From the NCBI GenBank assembly GCA_963834365.1, contig CAWIBS010000032.1:124001-188000 (forward strand): 64,000 bases of DNA, in the 5' to 3' direction. Within the stretch, counting starts at the first letter, position 1. Every line of letters starts with the position of its first letter. Position numbers and translations under genes: made by a program. This DNA is from CAWJAP01 sp963834365 (lineage in GTDB: Bacteria; Acidobacteriota; Vicinamibacteria; Vicinamibacterales; Vicinamibacteraceae). The notes below the pieces were generated by a model, which saw nothing but the letters and a program-made list of their open reading frames with translations, ran no database searches and was not told the origin of the DNA. This document shows, piece after piece, positions 47,561 to 57,661 of the stretch.

Positions 47561-49164
47561 GACTTCCGGCGACTGAAGCGCGAGATCACGCGCCCGAACG
47601 CCGCCTCGAACTCGTGAAGGCGCAGCAGCCGCGCCGACAGGCCGAGCGTCACGAGCCCGCCGCTGACGGCGAGCCCGACACGAACGAGCCGGGCCAGGGC
47701 ATGCTCGGCGGGCCAGCGGGCCGACAGAACGTGCTCGATCCCCCAGGCCGCGGCGGCCATCACCATCGACGCGACCAGCACCTTCGCGAACGCAATCGCC
47801 ACGCGCCGATCGTCGAGCCCATTCAGCCGGCGGCGCAGCAGCCAGAAGAGGAGCGTGGCGTTGACGAGCGCCGTGATCCCGGTGCCGAGGGCGAGCCCCT
47901 GATAGCTCATCACCCGGACGAGCGCGACGTTGAGGACGATGTTGAGCGCGATCGACACGACACTGACGATGACCGGCGTTCGCGCGTCCCGCAGCGCATA
48001 GAAGGTGGGCGACGCGATCTTGACGGCGGAGTAGCCGACCAGCCCCGGGGCGTAGCCGATGAGCGCTGCCGCCATGCCGAGCGTGTCCTCCGGCGAGATG
48101 GCCTTGTATTCGACGATGAGCTCGATGATCGGCGCCGCCAGCACAATGAGGCCCAGGGTCGCCGGGACGTTGAGCATCAGCATCATGCGCAGTGCCTGCG
48201 ACACCTGCATGCGTACGCCATCGAGGTCCTGGCTCAGCGCCGACCGCGAGATCGCCGGCAAGGCCGCGGTCGCAATCGACACGCCGAAGAGTCCGATCGG
48301 CAGATACATCAGGCGGAAGGCGAACCCGAGATACGTGACCGCGCCCTCGCCCTGATTGGTGGCGAGGAACACGTTCACGAGCTGGTTCACCTGGACCGCG
48401 GCAAGCCCGATGGTCCCCGGGATCATCAGCGCCACGATCTCGCGGAACCTCGGGTCGTTCGGCGCAAAATGAAAGCGGAAGCGAAAGCCTTCGCGGCGCA
48501 GCGACGGCCATTGCACGAGCACCTGTCCCGCGCCTCCCGCGAGCGTGCCCAGCGCGAGCCCGACCATCGGGTTCCACCCCGCCCACGTCACGATCGGGAC
48601 GATCAGGAAGACGCTCAGAATCGACGCGACATTGAACATCGCGGGCGCCATTGCCGGCATGAAGAACTGCCGCAGCGCATTCAGCATCCCCATGCACGCC
48701 ACCGCGACGGCGATCAGCATGAGGAACGGAAACATGACCTGCGTGAGCAGGGTCGTGAGCTCGAGCTTGCCTGGAACCTCGGCGTACGCTGGAGCGATCC
48801 AGCCGGTGAGCGCCGGAGCGAACACGACGGCGACCAGCGCGATGATGCCCGTGGCGACCAGCAGGCCGCTGATCACGATGCGGCCCAGATCCCAGGCTGC
48901 CTCGCGCCCGTTGGTCTGCAGCTCGCGAGTGAAGGCGGGCACGAAGGCCGCGCTCATCGCCCCTTCGGCGAAGAGGTCGCGGACGAGGTTGGGGAGCCGG
49001 AACGCCACGTTGTAGGCGTCCATGAGGTGGCCGGCCCCGAAACTGGTCAGGAATACCCAGTCGCGCAGGAGCCCCAGAACGCGGCTCGTCATCGTCGCGA
49101 GGCTGACGAGACCCGCAGAACGGGCTAGTGATTCGGTGGACAACGGGTGAGGTGGCCGGCTCAA
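47557..49164 (-). CDS. murJ: Lipid II flippase MurJ (MviN family)
   Basis: 535 residues, about 14 TM helices, MATE/MOP superfamily. Family motifs: LARSAGLVSLATMTSRVLGLLRD at the start, AYNVAFRLPNLVRDLFAEGAMSAAFVPAF, then FLMLIAVAVACMGMLNALRQF and LPIGLFGVSIATAALPAISR. It moves lipid II across the inner membrane for peptidoglycan synthesis. The start is TTG 49164. It precedes the MFS gene with overlapping ATGA and follows the candidate small RNA. Confidence 0.93.
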   Translation of the reverse strand: MSRPPHPLSTESLARSAGLVSLATMTSRVLGLLRDWVFLTSFGAGHLMDAYNVAFRLPNLVRDLFAEGAMSAAFVPAFTRELQTNGREAAWDLGRIVISGLLVATGIIALVAVVFAPALTGWIAPAYAEVPGKLELTTLLTQVMFPFLMLIAVAVACMGMLNALRQFFMPAMAPAMFNVASILSVFLIVPIVTWAGWNPMVGLALGTLAGGAGQVLVQWPSLRREGFRFRFHFAPNDPRFREIVALMIPGTIGLAAVQVNQLVNVFLATNQGEGAVTYLGFAFRLMYLPIGLFGVSIATAALPAISRSALSQDLDGVRMQVSQALRMMLMLNVPATLGLIVLAAPIIELIVEYKAISPEDTLGMAAALIGYAPGLVGYSAVKIASPTFYALRDARTPVIVSVVSIALNIVLNVALVRVMSYQGLALGTGITALVNATLLFWLLRRRLNGLDDRRVAIAFAKVLVASMVMAAAAWGIEHVLSARWPAEHALARLVRVGLAVSGGLVTLGLSARLLRLHEFEAAFGRVISRFSRRKS

Positions 49165-49370
49165 ACCCGGCTCAGCTGAAGCCCGACGCCGCTCGACTCG
49201 AGCCGGCGCCCAGGCGACTCAGCGTAGCACAGGGCCCTGGTGTGTCCCGTGTTGCCTCGAGCGACAGACAGGCCGCCGAAGCGCGGCCCGTGCGGGCTGG
49301 TCAGATGAAGCCCGGCCCGTCCGAGGCGTGTGAGCGCGGCCGTCCGATCTGTCCGATTGTATCCGTGGCC

Positions 49371-49401
49371 AAAAAAAGGCCCCGGGTTGGGGACCGGGGC
49401 C
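49371..49401 (-). terminator. Rho-independent terminator
   Basis: Minus strand: GGCCCCGG-TCCCCAAC-CCGGGGCC (stem arms 49394-49401 and 49378-49385) followed directly by seven T (49371-49377). It ends transcripts coming from the glycan region to its right and separates them from murJ. Confidence 0.85.
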
Positions 49402-49440
49402 CAAGGAGGATGGATGAGAGGCTCTTGGTCAGCCTTTCGA
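49371..49440 (-). ncRNA. Candidate small RNA with anti-Shine-Dalgarno core
   Basis: On the minus strand, about 70 bases: a small hairpin (AGGCT...AGCCT, arms 49431-49435 and 49419-49423), an unpaired CU-rich segment containing CCTCCTT (complement of 49403-49409), then a strong GC stem followed by seven T. A TATGTA box about 7 bases before the first hairpin could be its -10. No credible ORF lies in the 363-base gap. An mRNA-trapping role is inference; a 3'-UTR origin from the gene ending at 49527 is possible. Confidence 0.5.
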
Positions 49441-49526
49441 CTACATAGACGACTCCCGGCGTGGCAAAGTTTGCAAGCCGGTCGCGGTCGAGCTTCGACT
49501 TTGGGATGCTGTTGGGACCAGCCGCA

Positions 49527-51494
49527 CTACGCGAGCGTGCGCAGCCAGTCGCGGACCGCCAACCACATTGCCGCCGCGAGCACGACCGCGGTCACGACGC
49601 GTCCCGGGGTGCCGCGCCTCCAGAGCGAAGCCGCGCCCAGCCCTGCGAGAATGGCCACCGCCGGAAACGCGGCCAGATAGTGACGCAGATCGACGGGCGT
49701 CAGGACGCCGGCGACGAGGAACACCGCGCACCCCAGGATCCACCCGCCCATGACGCGGATGAGCGTCTCGTCCGATCGCCGCAGGGCCGACAGCCCAGCC
49801 ACAGCCAGCACGACCAGCGGCCAGCCGTAGTAGATCGCGAGGTAGTACGGCACGAGCGCCGCGCGATCGCCTACCGATCGCCCTCCCGGGTCGGAGGCGG
49901 CAGCCGGCGCGGCCATCTCCCCCGAGATGCGCGTGTACAGCGCCGCATACGTCTCGCCGAAATGCGCGTAGTAGAGCGCAATCGACGCGGATGCGGCGAC
50001 GATCGCCGCGGCGACGATCGGAAGCGCCAGTTGTTTGGTGTCTTCGTGCGCGGCGGGCCGGCAGGCCACCCCGGCGAGCCCGAGCACGACGACGAGAATC
50101 GCGAACGTGCTGGTATGGGACAGCATCGCCGCGGCGGCGACGACTGTGAGGCCAGCCGCACTCGCCAGCATCCGTCGTGGCACGAATCCCCCCAGGACGA
50201 TCGCCATCGCGACGACGAACAGCGACTGCGCGAACGCATTCGTGAGGTTCCCCGTGGTCTGCACGCGCAGGCCGAGCGGGACGAGCTGAAAGGCGGCTAC
50301 GGCGAAGGCTCCGGCCAGCCGGTCGCCGGTGCGCCGGACGACGGCCGGATAGAGCAGCGCGCCGGCGACGACGTGCGCCGCCGCGACGACGATGCGCAGC
50401 ACCTCCATGTAGCCGATCGTGCCGTGCGCGAACCCGGCAAACGGCATCGCGAACAGGTACAGGCCGATGGCGTACGGGAACTCGTAACCGCCTGGCGCCA
50501 CCGACGTGAAGAACCAGCGTCCGGCCCTGACCCATTCGAAGCGGTGCGCTTGGAAGACACCGTCGCCAATCGGCATGTCGGGATGGAGAAGGACCAGCAG
50601 CGTCAGATACAGGACGCCCGCCGAGAAGGCGGCGACGAACAGGGCCGTGTTGCGCAGCCGCGGTGGCGGGTGCGCGAGAACCGCGCCGGGCGCGACCCGA
50701 TGCGGCAGACTCGCGGCGATCGGCGGGTGAGTCGCGGCGAGCCGGATGATCGCCACCAGACCGACGAGGCCCAGACCGATCCAGAACGCGACCCAGGGCA
50801 CACGTTCGATCCAGGCGGCGTACGGACCCGACCCGTGCGTCAGGGCTGCGGCCTGTCCGATCGCCAGTGCCAGCACGGCCAGCACGGCGCGATCCGCGGT
50901 GAAACCGATCAGCGCGAACGAGAGGCCGAACAGCGCGCCCGCGACGGTTGCGGCGAACAGTGCCGGAACCGGCACGATCGGGATGCCGCTTGGAGGCGGA
51001 TCGACGCGCAATTCGTCCACCACGACGCCGAGCGGCCGAGGATCGGCGGGACCCGGCACGAACGTCGGCGAGACGTCGAGCGTGATGCGGGCACCACGCG
51101 CCCGCCCCGGTCGTGTCGGCAATGAGACCTGGACGTCCTGCCACGCATTGCCGATTCGGACGGTGTGTTGCGTGACCCCGTCGACATCCACCGCCATGGT
51201 CGGCAGTGGCAGCCCGGGCCCGCGGCCTGCCTTGACTCGGGCGACGAACGTCCAGTCATGGTTGCGGTCGAGACCGGGGAGCACCAGCGCGAGGCGATCG
51301 CGGGTCCAGGCGAACGACAGCCCGTCGGGCTCGCGCTCGATCGGATAGAGGCCGCGGACGAGCGTCGGCGGATCGGCGTCGAGTGAGAGGACGAGCGCGG
51401 GCGCGCGCGCGTAGGCCGCGACCAGCATCGCCGCGCTTGCGATGGCGCCGAGCAGCCCGACGGCCACCCCGCGCATGATCGCCCGCGTCATCAT
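49527..51494 (-). CDS. Large polytopic membrane protein, glycosyltransferase-like
   Basis: 655 residues: an anchor, a periplasmic beta-domain of about 150 residues (about 35-180) and roughly 11 further TM helices. Local features such as PIGDGVFQAHRFEWVRAGRWFF, GGYEFPYAIGLYLFAMPF and DLRHYLAAFPAVAILAGLGA resemble polyprenyl-phosphate-dependent GT-C glycosyltransferases, but the acidic motif in the first loop is not obvious. The start overlaps the GT4 stop, so co-transcribed. The intrinsic terminator lies downstream. Confidence 0.6.
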   Translation of the reverse strand: MMTRAIMRGVAVGLLGAIASAAMLVAAYARAPALVLSLDADPPTLVRGLYPIEREPDGLSFAWTRDRLALVLPGLDRNHDWTFVARVKAGRGPGLPLPTMAVDVDGVTQHTVRIGNAWQDVQVSLPTRPGRARGARITLDVSPTFVPGPADPRPLGVVVDELRVDPPPSGIPIVPVPALFAATVAGALFGLSFALIGFTADRAVLAVLALAIGQAAALTHGSGPYAAWIERVPWVAFWIGLGLVGLVAIIRLAATHPPIAASLPHRVAPGAVLAHPPPRLRNTALFVAAFSAGVLYLTLLVLLHPDMPIGDGVFQAHRFEWVRAGRWFFTSVAPGGYEFPYAIGLYLFAMPFAGFAHGTIGYMEVLRIVVAAAHVVAGALLYPAVVRRTGDRLAGAFAVAAFQLVPLGLRVQTTGNLTNAFAQSLFVVAMAIVLGGFVPRRMLASAAGLTVVAAAAMLSHTSTFAILVVVLGLAGVACRPAAHEDTKQLALPIVAAAIVAASASIALYYAHFGETYAALYTRISGEMAAPAAASDPGGRSVGDRAALVPYYLAIYYGWPLVVLAVAGLSALRRSDETLIRVMGGWILGCAVFLVAGVLTPVDLRHYLAAFPAVAILAGLGAASLWRRGTPGRVVTAVVLAAAMWLAVRDWLRTLA

Positions 51495-52636
51495 CCGGCG
51501 CCCGTGACCAGCGCCCGATAGATCTCGTCGTAGCGACGACGGACGGCCGTGGGCCGGAACTCGCGTTCGAGGGCGAGACCCGTGGCGTCGAGGGTCCGCC
51601 TCGGCGCCGAGAGCGCCTGGACAATCGTCTCGGCCAGGCGTGCGCTGTCTTCGCGGGGCACCACGCGGACATCATCGCCGAAGAGGGCATGGAGCTCTAC
51701 TCCGCCAGGATGGTCTGCGCTGACCACCGGCGTACCGCACGCCAGCGCTTCGACGGCCACCGTCGGCAGGGCTTCGAGCCTCGATGGCAGGACGAACAGG
51801 TCCGCGGCGCGGTTGTAATCCGCGACGACCTCGTTCTCCACGAGTCCGGCAAATCGGATGTGGTTCGAGACGCCCTGTGACGCGGCCCTGGCCTCGAGGT
51901 CGTGTCGCAGCGGGCCGGTTCCGCAGATCACGAGCTCGGTGTCGGGATGCGCATCGAGGATGGGACGCATGGCGTCGACGAGGAACGCCTGACCTGCCAG
52001 TGGATGCAGCCGCTTGACGTTGAGCAGCACGTGGCGGCGCGTCAAGCCAAGCCGCCGTCGTATGGCCGCCCGTTCTTCGGCGCTGGCCGGAACGAAAGCG
52101 CTCGACGACCGGCGGATACGCCACCGAGAGGCCCGGCTGATGGAGGCCGAGCTCGACGGCGCGTGCCTGCAGCGCCCGGCTGTAGAACGTCACACGGTCG
52201 GCCGCCCGGTACATCCGTGTGAAGAGATCGACGAACGGTTTCGGCCGGTAGTGCCAGATTTCGGTGCCGTACAGCGTCAACACGGTGGGCTTTCGTCGCC
52301 GTGCCGCCAGCCAGGCGCACGCCTCCGTGAGCAGCCCGTTGCCGTGCAGGTGGACGAGGTCCGCCGCCTCGACGGCAGGGCCGGCCACCTGCCGGATGCG
52401 CGCCGCGGTGGTTAGCGACGCGAGTCGAAGCTGTCGCAGCAAGGCCCGAGCGTTCGGGAGGAGGCACCCACAGGATTGGACCCGCGGCCGGGCAGGGGGT
52501 GTCCCGCCCTCGGCGGGTGGGCGACATACGTCACCTCGTGACCCGCCTCGCGCGCCCACGTCCCGAGGTGCGCAGGCAGCAGCGCATTGGCGGCCTGATC
52601 CGGCGGGAGGTGAGGGGTGACGTGGAGGAGGCGCAT
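51491..52636 (-). CDS. GT4-family glycosyltransferase, two frameshifts
   Basis: About 380 residues, GT-B fold. N-terminal MRLLHVTPHLPPDQAANALLPAHLG, central LVHLHGNGLLTEACAWLAARRR and LYGTEIWHYRPK, and C-terminal sugar-nucleotide site LVICGTGPLRHDLEARA, ADLFVLPSRLEALPTVAVEALACGTPVV with the EX7E-like E..E. Indels near 52480 and 52080 put the parts in three frames. It probably transfers a sugar to a lipid- or polysaccharide-linked acceptor. Confidence 0.82.
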
Positions 52637-52668
52637 GGGCACGGCGGTCAACGATCAGCGATCAGTCG

Positions 52669-53697
52669 TCAGCCCCCGCCAGACGGGGCACCGTCCGCAT
52701 TTGGCTGACGCACCGCCGGTCCGGTCGCCGTGCCGGCATGGCCGTTGATGAATCGATCCCTGAACTCGCGGAACGTCTGCGGCGTCGCGCCGAGCTCGCG
52801 GGTCGCGAACGCCAGGAAGCGATCCAGCCGGTCGAGGAAGGCGTCGAGCTCCGGGCGCGTACGGTTGTACGGGCTGCCGCCGACGATGGCCTCGCTCGAG
52901 TGGAAGAGCAGGTTGAGCAGCGGGACGTGCGACTCGGCCAGACGGCGTGCCAGCGCCTTCATGTCGTCGAGCGAGGAGTACGAAGGCCGCAGCCAGACGA
53001 CGTGCGCGAGACCGAGCTTGCGGAATACACGGCGGGTCGTGTAGTTGCGCGGTGCGCGGGCGAAGGCCACGGCGAGCGCGCGCGGCACGCGGCGGTTGAG
53101 CGCCGCCGACAGCGGCAGCTCGAGCAGCTGGCTCGAGCCCGGACGCGTCGCGTGATCGTAGGCGAGATAGTAGGGTGCGAGCGGCGCGGCCGCGAAATCG
53201 GGCCCGCGCTTGTGCCCTTCGTAGAAGAGGGGCGCCACACTCGAATCGACGAGGTATCCGGCGCGCTCGAGCGACGAGACGTGCGCCGCCGAAAAGCCGA
53301 AACGGCCGGACCGGTAGGACACGGGCCGCTCGCCGACGGCGTCCTCGATGGCGATCGTGAGCGCCTCGAGCTGCTGGTCGAAGCGCGCCGGGATCAGGTC
53401 CAGCGCGTACGGATGCCGGCGGATGTCCTCCAGGGTCGAGGGCGGTGTCTCCCACGCATGATGGTGCGCGCCAATCTCGCAGGTCGCCGATTCCCGCAGC
53501 GTGCGCAGGACCTCGGCCGACCGCGGATCGCGGGCGACCGGCCACGTGATGACGTAGGTCGGCCGCACGCCGTGCCGTCTGAAGAGCGCGTGCAGCTGCG
53601 GCAACGCGTAGAGATTCTCGAACGTCGGATGCTCGCGGCACCCGACATCCCACTGGTTGTCGCTCTCGGTGTCGATGCCGACGAGCAGGCTCAGCAT
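52669..53697 (-). CDS. Polysaccharide deacetylase-family protein
   Basis: 342 residues. NodB-fold motifs: GIDTESDN (Asp), EIGAHHHAW (metal His pair), YRSGRFGFS (motif with R) and LLFHSSEAI near the end. No signal peptide after ATG 53697; the codons upstream of that ATG come from a heptamer array, so longer starts are spurious. Cytosolic NodB-like proteins often act on glycan precursors. It belongs to the minus-strand glycan set. Confidence 0.8.
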   Translation of the reverse strand: MLSLLVGIDTESDNQWDVGCREHPTFENLYALPQLHALFRRHGVRPTYVITWPVARDPRSAEVLRTLRESATCEIGAHHHAWETPPSTLEDIRRHPYALDLIPARFDQQLEALTIAIEDAVGERPVSYRSGRFGFSAAHVSSLERAGYLVDSSVAPLFYEGHKRGPDFAAAPLAPYYLAYDHATRPGSSQLLELPLSAALNRRVPRALAVAFARAPRNYTTRRVFRKLGLAHVVWLRPSYSSLDDMKALARRLAESHVPLLNLLFHSSEAIVGGSPYNRTRPELDAFLDRLDRFLAFATRELGATPQTFREFRDRFINGHAGTATGPAVRQPNADGAPSGGG

Positions 53698-53704
53698 GCG
53701 AGTG

Positions 53705-53850
53705 ACGAATAACCAGCTGACCAGCTGACCAGCTACGAGCGACGAGCGACCAGGAACCACCAACGACGCAGACGACCAAACGACCACGGTCAACGAAGTC
53801 GCGCCGTCCGTGATTCGTGGATCGTTGGTCGCTGGTTCGCTGGTCGCTGA
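53705..53850. repeat. Heptamer-repeat spacer, ACCAGCT and TCGCTGG types
   Basis: Left: CCAGCTGA-like units and CGAGCGA/CCAGGAA/CCACCAA units (53712-53765). Right: TCGTTGG, TCGCTGG, TTCGCTGG, TCGCTGA (53822-53850), the complement of the left. Another three-unit run (ACGATCA type) is at 52650-52670. Confidence 0.7.
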
Positions 53851-53857
53851 TCACGTC

Positions 53858-54898
53858 CTACCGATCCTGGTCCGAATCGCCCAGCATGATGTGCCAGCGG
53901 TCGGTGTTCCTGTAGAAATCCGGCGCGAGATCGAGGGCGTTGACCTTGACGACGAACTGCAGCGTGGACTTCGTGTGGGTGTAGCCCTCGCCGCGCAGCA
54001 CCTTGCGGAAGCCGGCGTGCAGGCAGAAGCAGCGGATCTTGTCCGAGTCTGCGACCAGGGCCTCACGATCGACCCAGCGCAGCAGGGTGGAGAGGGCCTC
54101 GGCGTCGTGCGGGGCGACGAGGAAATCGACGACCAGGGTCACCTTGCCCCGCGGCTCGCGCGCGTGGCGGTAGACGATGTAGCCGGCCGGGTCGTCGTCG
54201 CGGAAGTAGGTGGCGATGGTGTAGCGGACATGCGGCGGCGACACGTACTTCCACTGGAGGTATCGCGCATCCCGGCGCACCGCGAGATCGAACTCCGGCG
54301 CCACACGCTGCCAGAGCCGATCGAAGGCGGCGTCGAACCGCCGCGTCAACCGGACCTCGCCGTTCATCGGCCGGGTGCGTGCCACGTACTTCACGTACGG
54401 CAGCGTGACCGCCGAGACCAGCCGGTTGAGGGGCATCGGCCACTCGGCGCGGCGGAAGGCCCGGCGGGTAAGCGGCTTGACGAGGTACGGCACCGGTCCG
54501 ACCTCGGGCCACCGCAGCTTCTGGAACAGGCGGTGCGACGAGGGTGACAGGCCCAGCCCCATCGACGCGCCGACGTGGCGATCCCAGGTGCCGAAGAGCA
54601 GCTCGCCGAGCCCCTGGCGCTGGCGTTCGGGGGCGACCATCACGTCCATTCCCCACGACCCTTCGACTTCCCGCCCCTTCACGCTCAGCGCGACGGGCAT
54701 CGTCGCATACTGCCCGATGATCGACGGTCCTTCGCGCGCCACCCAGATGAGGGGACTGTCCGACGGATTGTGCGGATTCAGGCGGTACTGCCAGTCCCAC
54801 CGCAGCCGACTGGCATCGGCCGCGTCGGGTCCGAACACGCGACGATAGAGCGCCTCGAGCGCCTCGCGATCCTCCACCCGGAATCGGTCAATCACCAT
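53858..54898 (-). CDS. GNAT-family N-acetyltransferase
   Basis: 346 residues with the acetyl-CoA motif VAPERQRQGLGELLF (R-x-x-G-x-G) in an N-terminal GNAT domain and a second GNAT-like half, as in FemAB-like or bacterial cell-wall acyltransferases (for example WKYVSPPHVRYTIATYFRDDD). ATG 54898 begins VIDRFRVED. It is 27 bases downstream of the methyltransferase in the same direction. Acceptor unknown, glycan modification likely (inference). Confidence 0.8.
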   Translation of the reverse strand: MVIDRFRVEDREALEALYRRVFGPDAADASRLRWDWQYRLNPHNPSDSPLIWVAREGPSIIGQYATMPVALSVKGREVEGSWGMDVMVAPERQRQGLGELLFGTWDRHVGASMGLGLSPSSHRLFQKLRWPEVGPVPYLVKPLTRRAFRRAEWPMPLNRLVSAVTLPYVKYVARTRPMNGEVRLTRRFDAAFDRLWQRVAPEFDLAVRRDARYLQWKYVSPPHVRYTIATYFRDDDPAGYIVYRHAREPRGKVTLVVDFLVAPHDAEALSTLLRWVDREALVADSDKIRCFCLHAGFRKVLRGEGYTHTKSTLQFVVKVNALDLAPDFYRNTDRWHIMLGDSDQDR

Positions 54899-54925
54899 GG
54901 GTTGCAGAACAGGGCGCGGAGCCGG

Positions 54926-55747
54926 TCAGCGCAGGACGTACTCCATGTTACCAATCACCACGTCCTGCGTGAGGCGGCTGTCGCGGAGCCACGCCGGCAG
55001 AGGCGCCGGCAGCCGGCGGAAGGTGCCTGTGAGGTGCAGTTCCTCGCGGAGGACGCGGAAGCCGGCGCGCGTGATCTGTTCGCGGAGCCTTTGGACCCTG
55101 ACGAGCTCGAGCAGGTCGTCGTGCTTCACGGCGTTCCGGCGGGCTGCCTTGATGAACGAGTTCTCGTCCGCCGGCTCTCGCAGGGTCCACGGAGCGTGCC
55201 GGGCGAGGGCCCGGAAGGTCGAGAACGCCAGCCGGCGTCCGAGCAGCAGGTGCAGCGGCACCGGCAGCTTGAGGCGCGGGAGATGCGCGCCGGCAAACGA
55301 CAGGTGGGGCGCCGTGGAGAGGTACATCCAGCCGCCCGGCTTCAACACGCGACGGCACTGGGCCAGGTAGCGGTCGGCGTCGGCGACGTGCTCGATGACC
55401 GCGTGCGACAGCACGGCGTCGAACGAGGCCGGCGAAAACGGCAGCGAGGTGCCGTCGGCCTGCACGAAATCGAGGTTGGGGAGTGACCGTTCCCGGGCCA
55501 GTCGCGTGCCGGCGTCGCGGAAGCGATCGACGAGATCGATGCCGACGACCTGTGAGGTTTCTTCGGCGAGCGACAACGGCATGCCGCCGCCGCCGCAGCC
55601 CGCGTCCAGGATGCGCCCCCGCGGGATCACCCCGCTCTGCTCGAGGAACGCCAGCACCTTGGCGCTGCGGTAGTACTCGAAGAGCGCGTAGTCGGTACTC
55701 GGATCGGAAGCGGCGGTCGGCGTGCCCCTTGATGGCAGCGTTGTCAA
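54926..55747 (-). CDS. Class I SAM-dependent methyltransferase
   Basis: 273 residues. Motif I LDAGCGGGGMPLSLA, acidic end VVGIDL, motif for catalysis DGTSLPFSPASFDAVLSHAVIEH and LKPGGWMYLST. C-terminal basic tail. The start is uncertain: TTG 55747 keeps the frame, while a GTG at 55757 reads another frame for about 10 codons, so there may be a further indel. It is six bases from the upstream glycosyltransferase-like gene. Confidence 0.82.
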   Translation of the reverse strand: MTTLPSRGTPTAASDPSTDYALFEYYRSAKVLAFLEQSGVIPRGRILDAGCGGGGMPLSLAEETSQVVGIDLVDRFRDAGTRLARERSLPNLDFVQADGTSLPFSPASFDAVLSHAVIEHVADADRYLAQCRRVLKPGGWMYLSTAPHLSFAGAHLPRLKLPVPLHLLLGRRLAFSTFRALARHAPWTLREPADENSFIKAARRNAVKHDDLLELVRVQRLREQITRAGFRVLREELHLTGTFRRLPAPLPAWLRDSRLTQDVVIGNMEYVLR

Positions 55748-55753
55748 TCGTTT

Positions 55754-57498
55754 TCACGGCGCGGGCGATGGGGTCGGCGATCGGAGGAGTGACGGCGCCG
55801 GCGCGGCGGGCGGCCCCTTGGCAATGAGCGCGGCGCGATCGGCGCCGCCAGCCGACTCCGCCACGTCGAACGTCCAGACGACACGGCGATCCGGATACGC
55901 GTCCAGCACCTCGCGAATGACCGGACCTTCATAGCCGACGCGCGGCGCGACGTAGGTCACCAGCCATGGTACATCGTTCCGCGTGAGCCGGTCGGCGTAG
56001 TTGCCGAACTCGCGGCCGACGAAGACCGGCCGGATGCGGTTTTCGAGTGCCAGCCCGTTGGCGAGCTTCCCGTGGACCAGCGTGCCGGGCGGGAGCAGCC
56101 GGCCCAGTTCTCGAGACGCCTCGACGTTCTTGTAGCGTGCGTCCGATCGCCCACTGCGCGAACTGCGCGACGCCACCGCAGGCCAGGATCGCGGCCAGCA
56201 AGCCCGCTGTGGCGGGTGAGCACCGCTGGGCCAGCCACGGCGCCAGCCTGGACCACCCCCACCAGCCGGCCCCGAGCAGCAGGATGGCCACGACCGCCGA
56301 CAGCCGCACGGCAGGGCGCACTTCATAGAGAAACGCCAGCCGGACAATCGATCCGCAGACGATGTAGAGCACGTAGCCAACCAGGGGCAGCAGCAGGATC
56401 GCGAGCCTGCGAGAGACGGCGGGCAGCCAGTCGGGCAGCAGCGTCCGATCGCGTGCCAGCGTGAGCGCCGCGAGCGCAACGAGCGCCGGAATGAGGAACA
56501 CGAAGCGCCGCTCGTTGCCGACATCGTGCGCGAGCAGCTCGGCGACGCCCACGCCCACCCACAGCGTGAGCAGCCGTTCCGGCGGCCCAATCCGGTTCCA
56601 TGCCACCACACGCGTGACCCATGCGACCGCGCCAACGGCGGCGACCAGCCACATGCGCGTCAGCACGTCGTGGAGAATCGGAAACCACGTGATCCGCGTG
56701 ACGATGGAGTCGAGATCGTAGGAGGGCTTCCGGGTGACGGACATCTGCCAGTTGTAGAAGCGATACTCCGACCACGCGGGAGCGACGAACACGGCGACCG
56801 CGACCAGGAGCGCCGCGGCGATGCCCGCGATCGTCCACCCCGCGGCGGCCGCCGGCACACGCGACGTGCCAGGGCGCCGCCAGCCGTCGTAGAGCGAGGC
56901 CAGCGCCGCCAGCCCCAGCGCCGCAATGAAGAACACGGCGGCGGCCTTGGTGAAATACGCGAGCACCGCGAAAACGCCGGCGAGCGCGCCCCACCGCGGC
57001 GACGACTGCGCGCGAGTGAACGCCCACCAGCCGGCGACGACGAACGCCGACATGAGACTTTCCATGATCGCGGCCCGGTCGTACATGACCGCCACGTAGT
57101 TGGTCGCGAGCAGGATCGCCGCGATCGACGCCCGCCGCGGCGCCGCCGATGCGCGCGACGCCGAGCCCGAGCAGGATCACGGCCAGACACCCGGCGATCT
57201 GCGAGACGAGCCGCGCCTGCCACACGCCGACGCCAAACGCCGCAAACGACGCGTACTCGAGCCCGGTGAACACAGGCGCGATGTACATCGGGTTCCAGTT
57301 GTCGGTCTGCCAGACGCCGAACAGCGCGCGGTTGCGGGCATTGTGGGTCCAGGCGCCTTCGTCGTGCCAGACGACGCCGACGGTCGTGCGCCAGGGAGGA
57401 TCAGCCGTCGGAAACAGCCCGCGCAGCAGGGCGGCCAGCAGGACGATCGCCCCCAGACCTGCGGCATGCCGACGTGAAAATGGATGGGTGGTGTACAA
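55754..57498 (-). CDS. GT-C (PMT/GT39-like) membrane glycosyltransferase, two frameshifts
   Basis: About 580 residues with many TM helices. The first loop has WHDEGAWTHNARN with an acidic pair near a TM, as in GT-C enzymes using polyprenyl-phosphate sugars. Then MYDRAAIMESLMSAFVVAGWWAF, KAAAVFFIAALGLAALASLYDGW and further helices to a periplasmic end (HGKLANGLALENRIRPVFVG). Indels near 57135 and 56145. Start TTG 57498 is a guess. It is divergent from the GT2 gene. Confidence 0.75.
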
Positions 57499-57661
57499 CG
57501 TCCGGCGACTCGAGCCAGTCCAGGCGATCGGGCGGCGTCCAGTATAGTGGCGGCGTCCCGTCCAAACAGCCGCGCCCGGGCAGTCCTGGACGCTGTGGTA
57601 TCGTCCTCGTCCGCCGACGAGCTCGCCGACGATCCAGCTGGCCGCCTTCCCGAATCCGACG

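Noticed and set aside
49118..49175. tRNA-like arm GCCGG-CTCAAAC-CCGGC at the murJ start
   Set aside because: No matching acceptor stem, D-arm or anticodon stem can be drawn on either strand, and it lies across the MurJ N-terminal codons.
49330..49680. Plus-strand small ORF with AAGGAGG before ATG 49414
   Set aside because: The AAGGAGG is better read as the complement of an anti-SD core next to a minus-strand terminator; the ORF has no recognisable domain and its codons follow the GC shadow pattern.
57537..57550. TATAGT/TATACT box between the divergent GT-C and GT2 genes as a promoter
   Set aside because: It lies 45 to 115 bases from the possible starts and both starts are themselves uncertain (TTG codons), so I did not list it.
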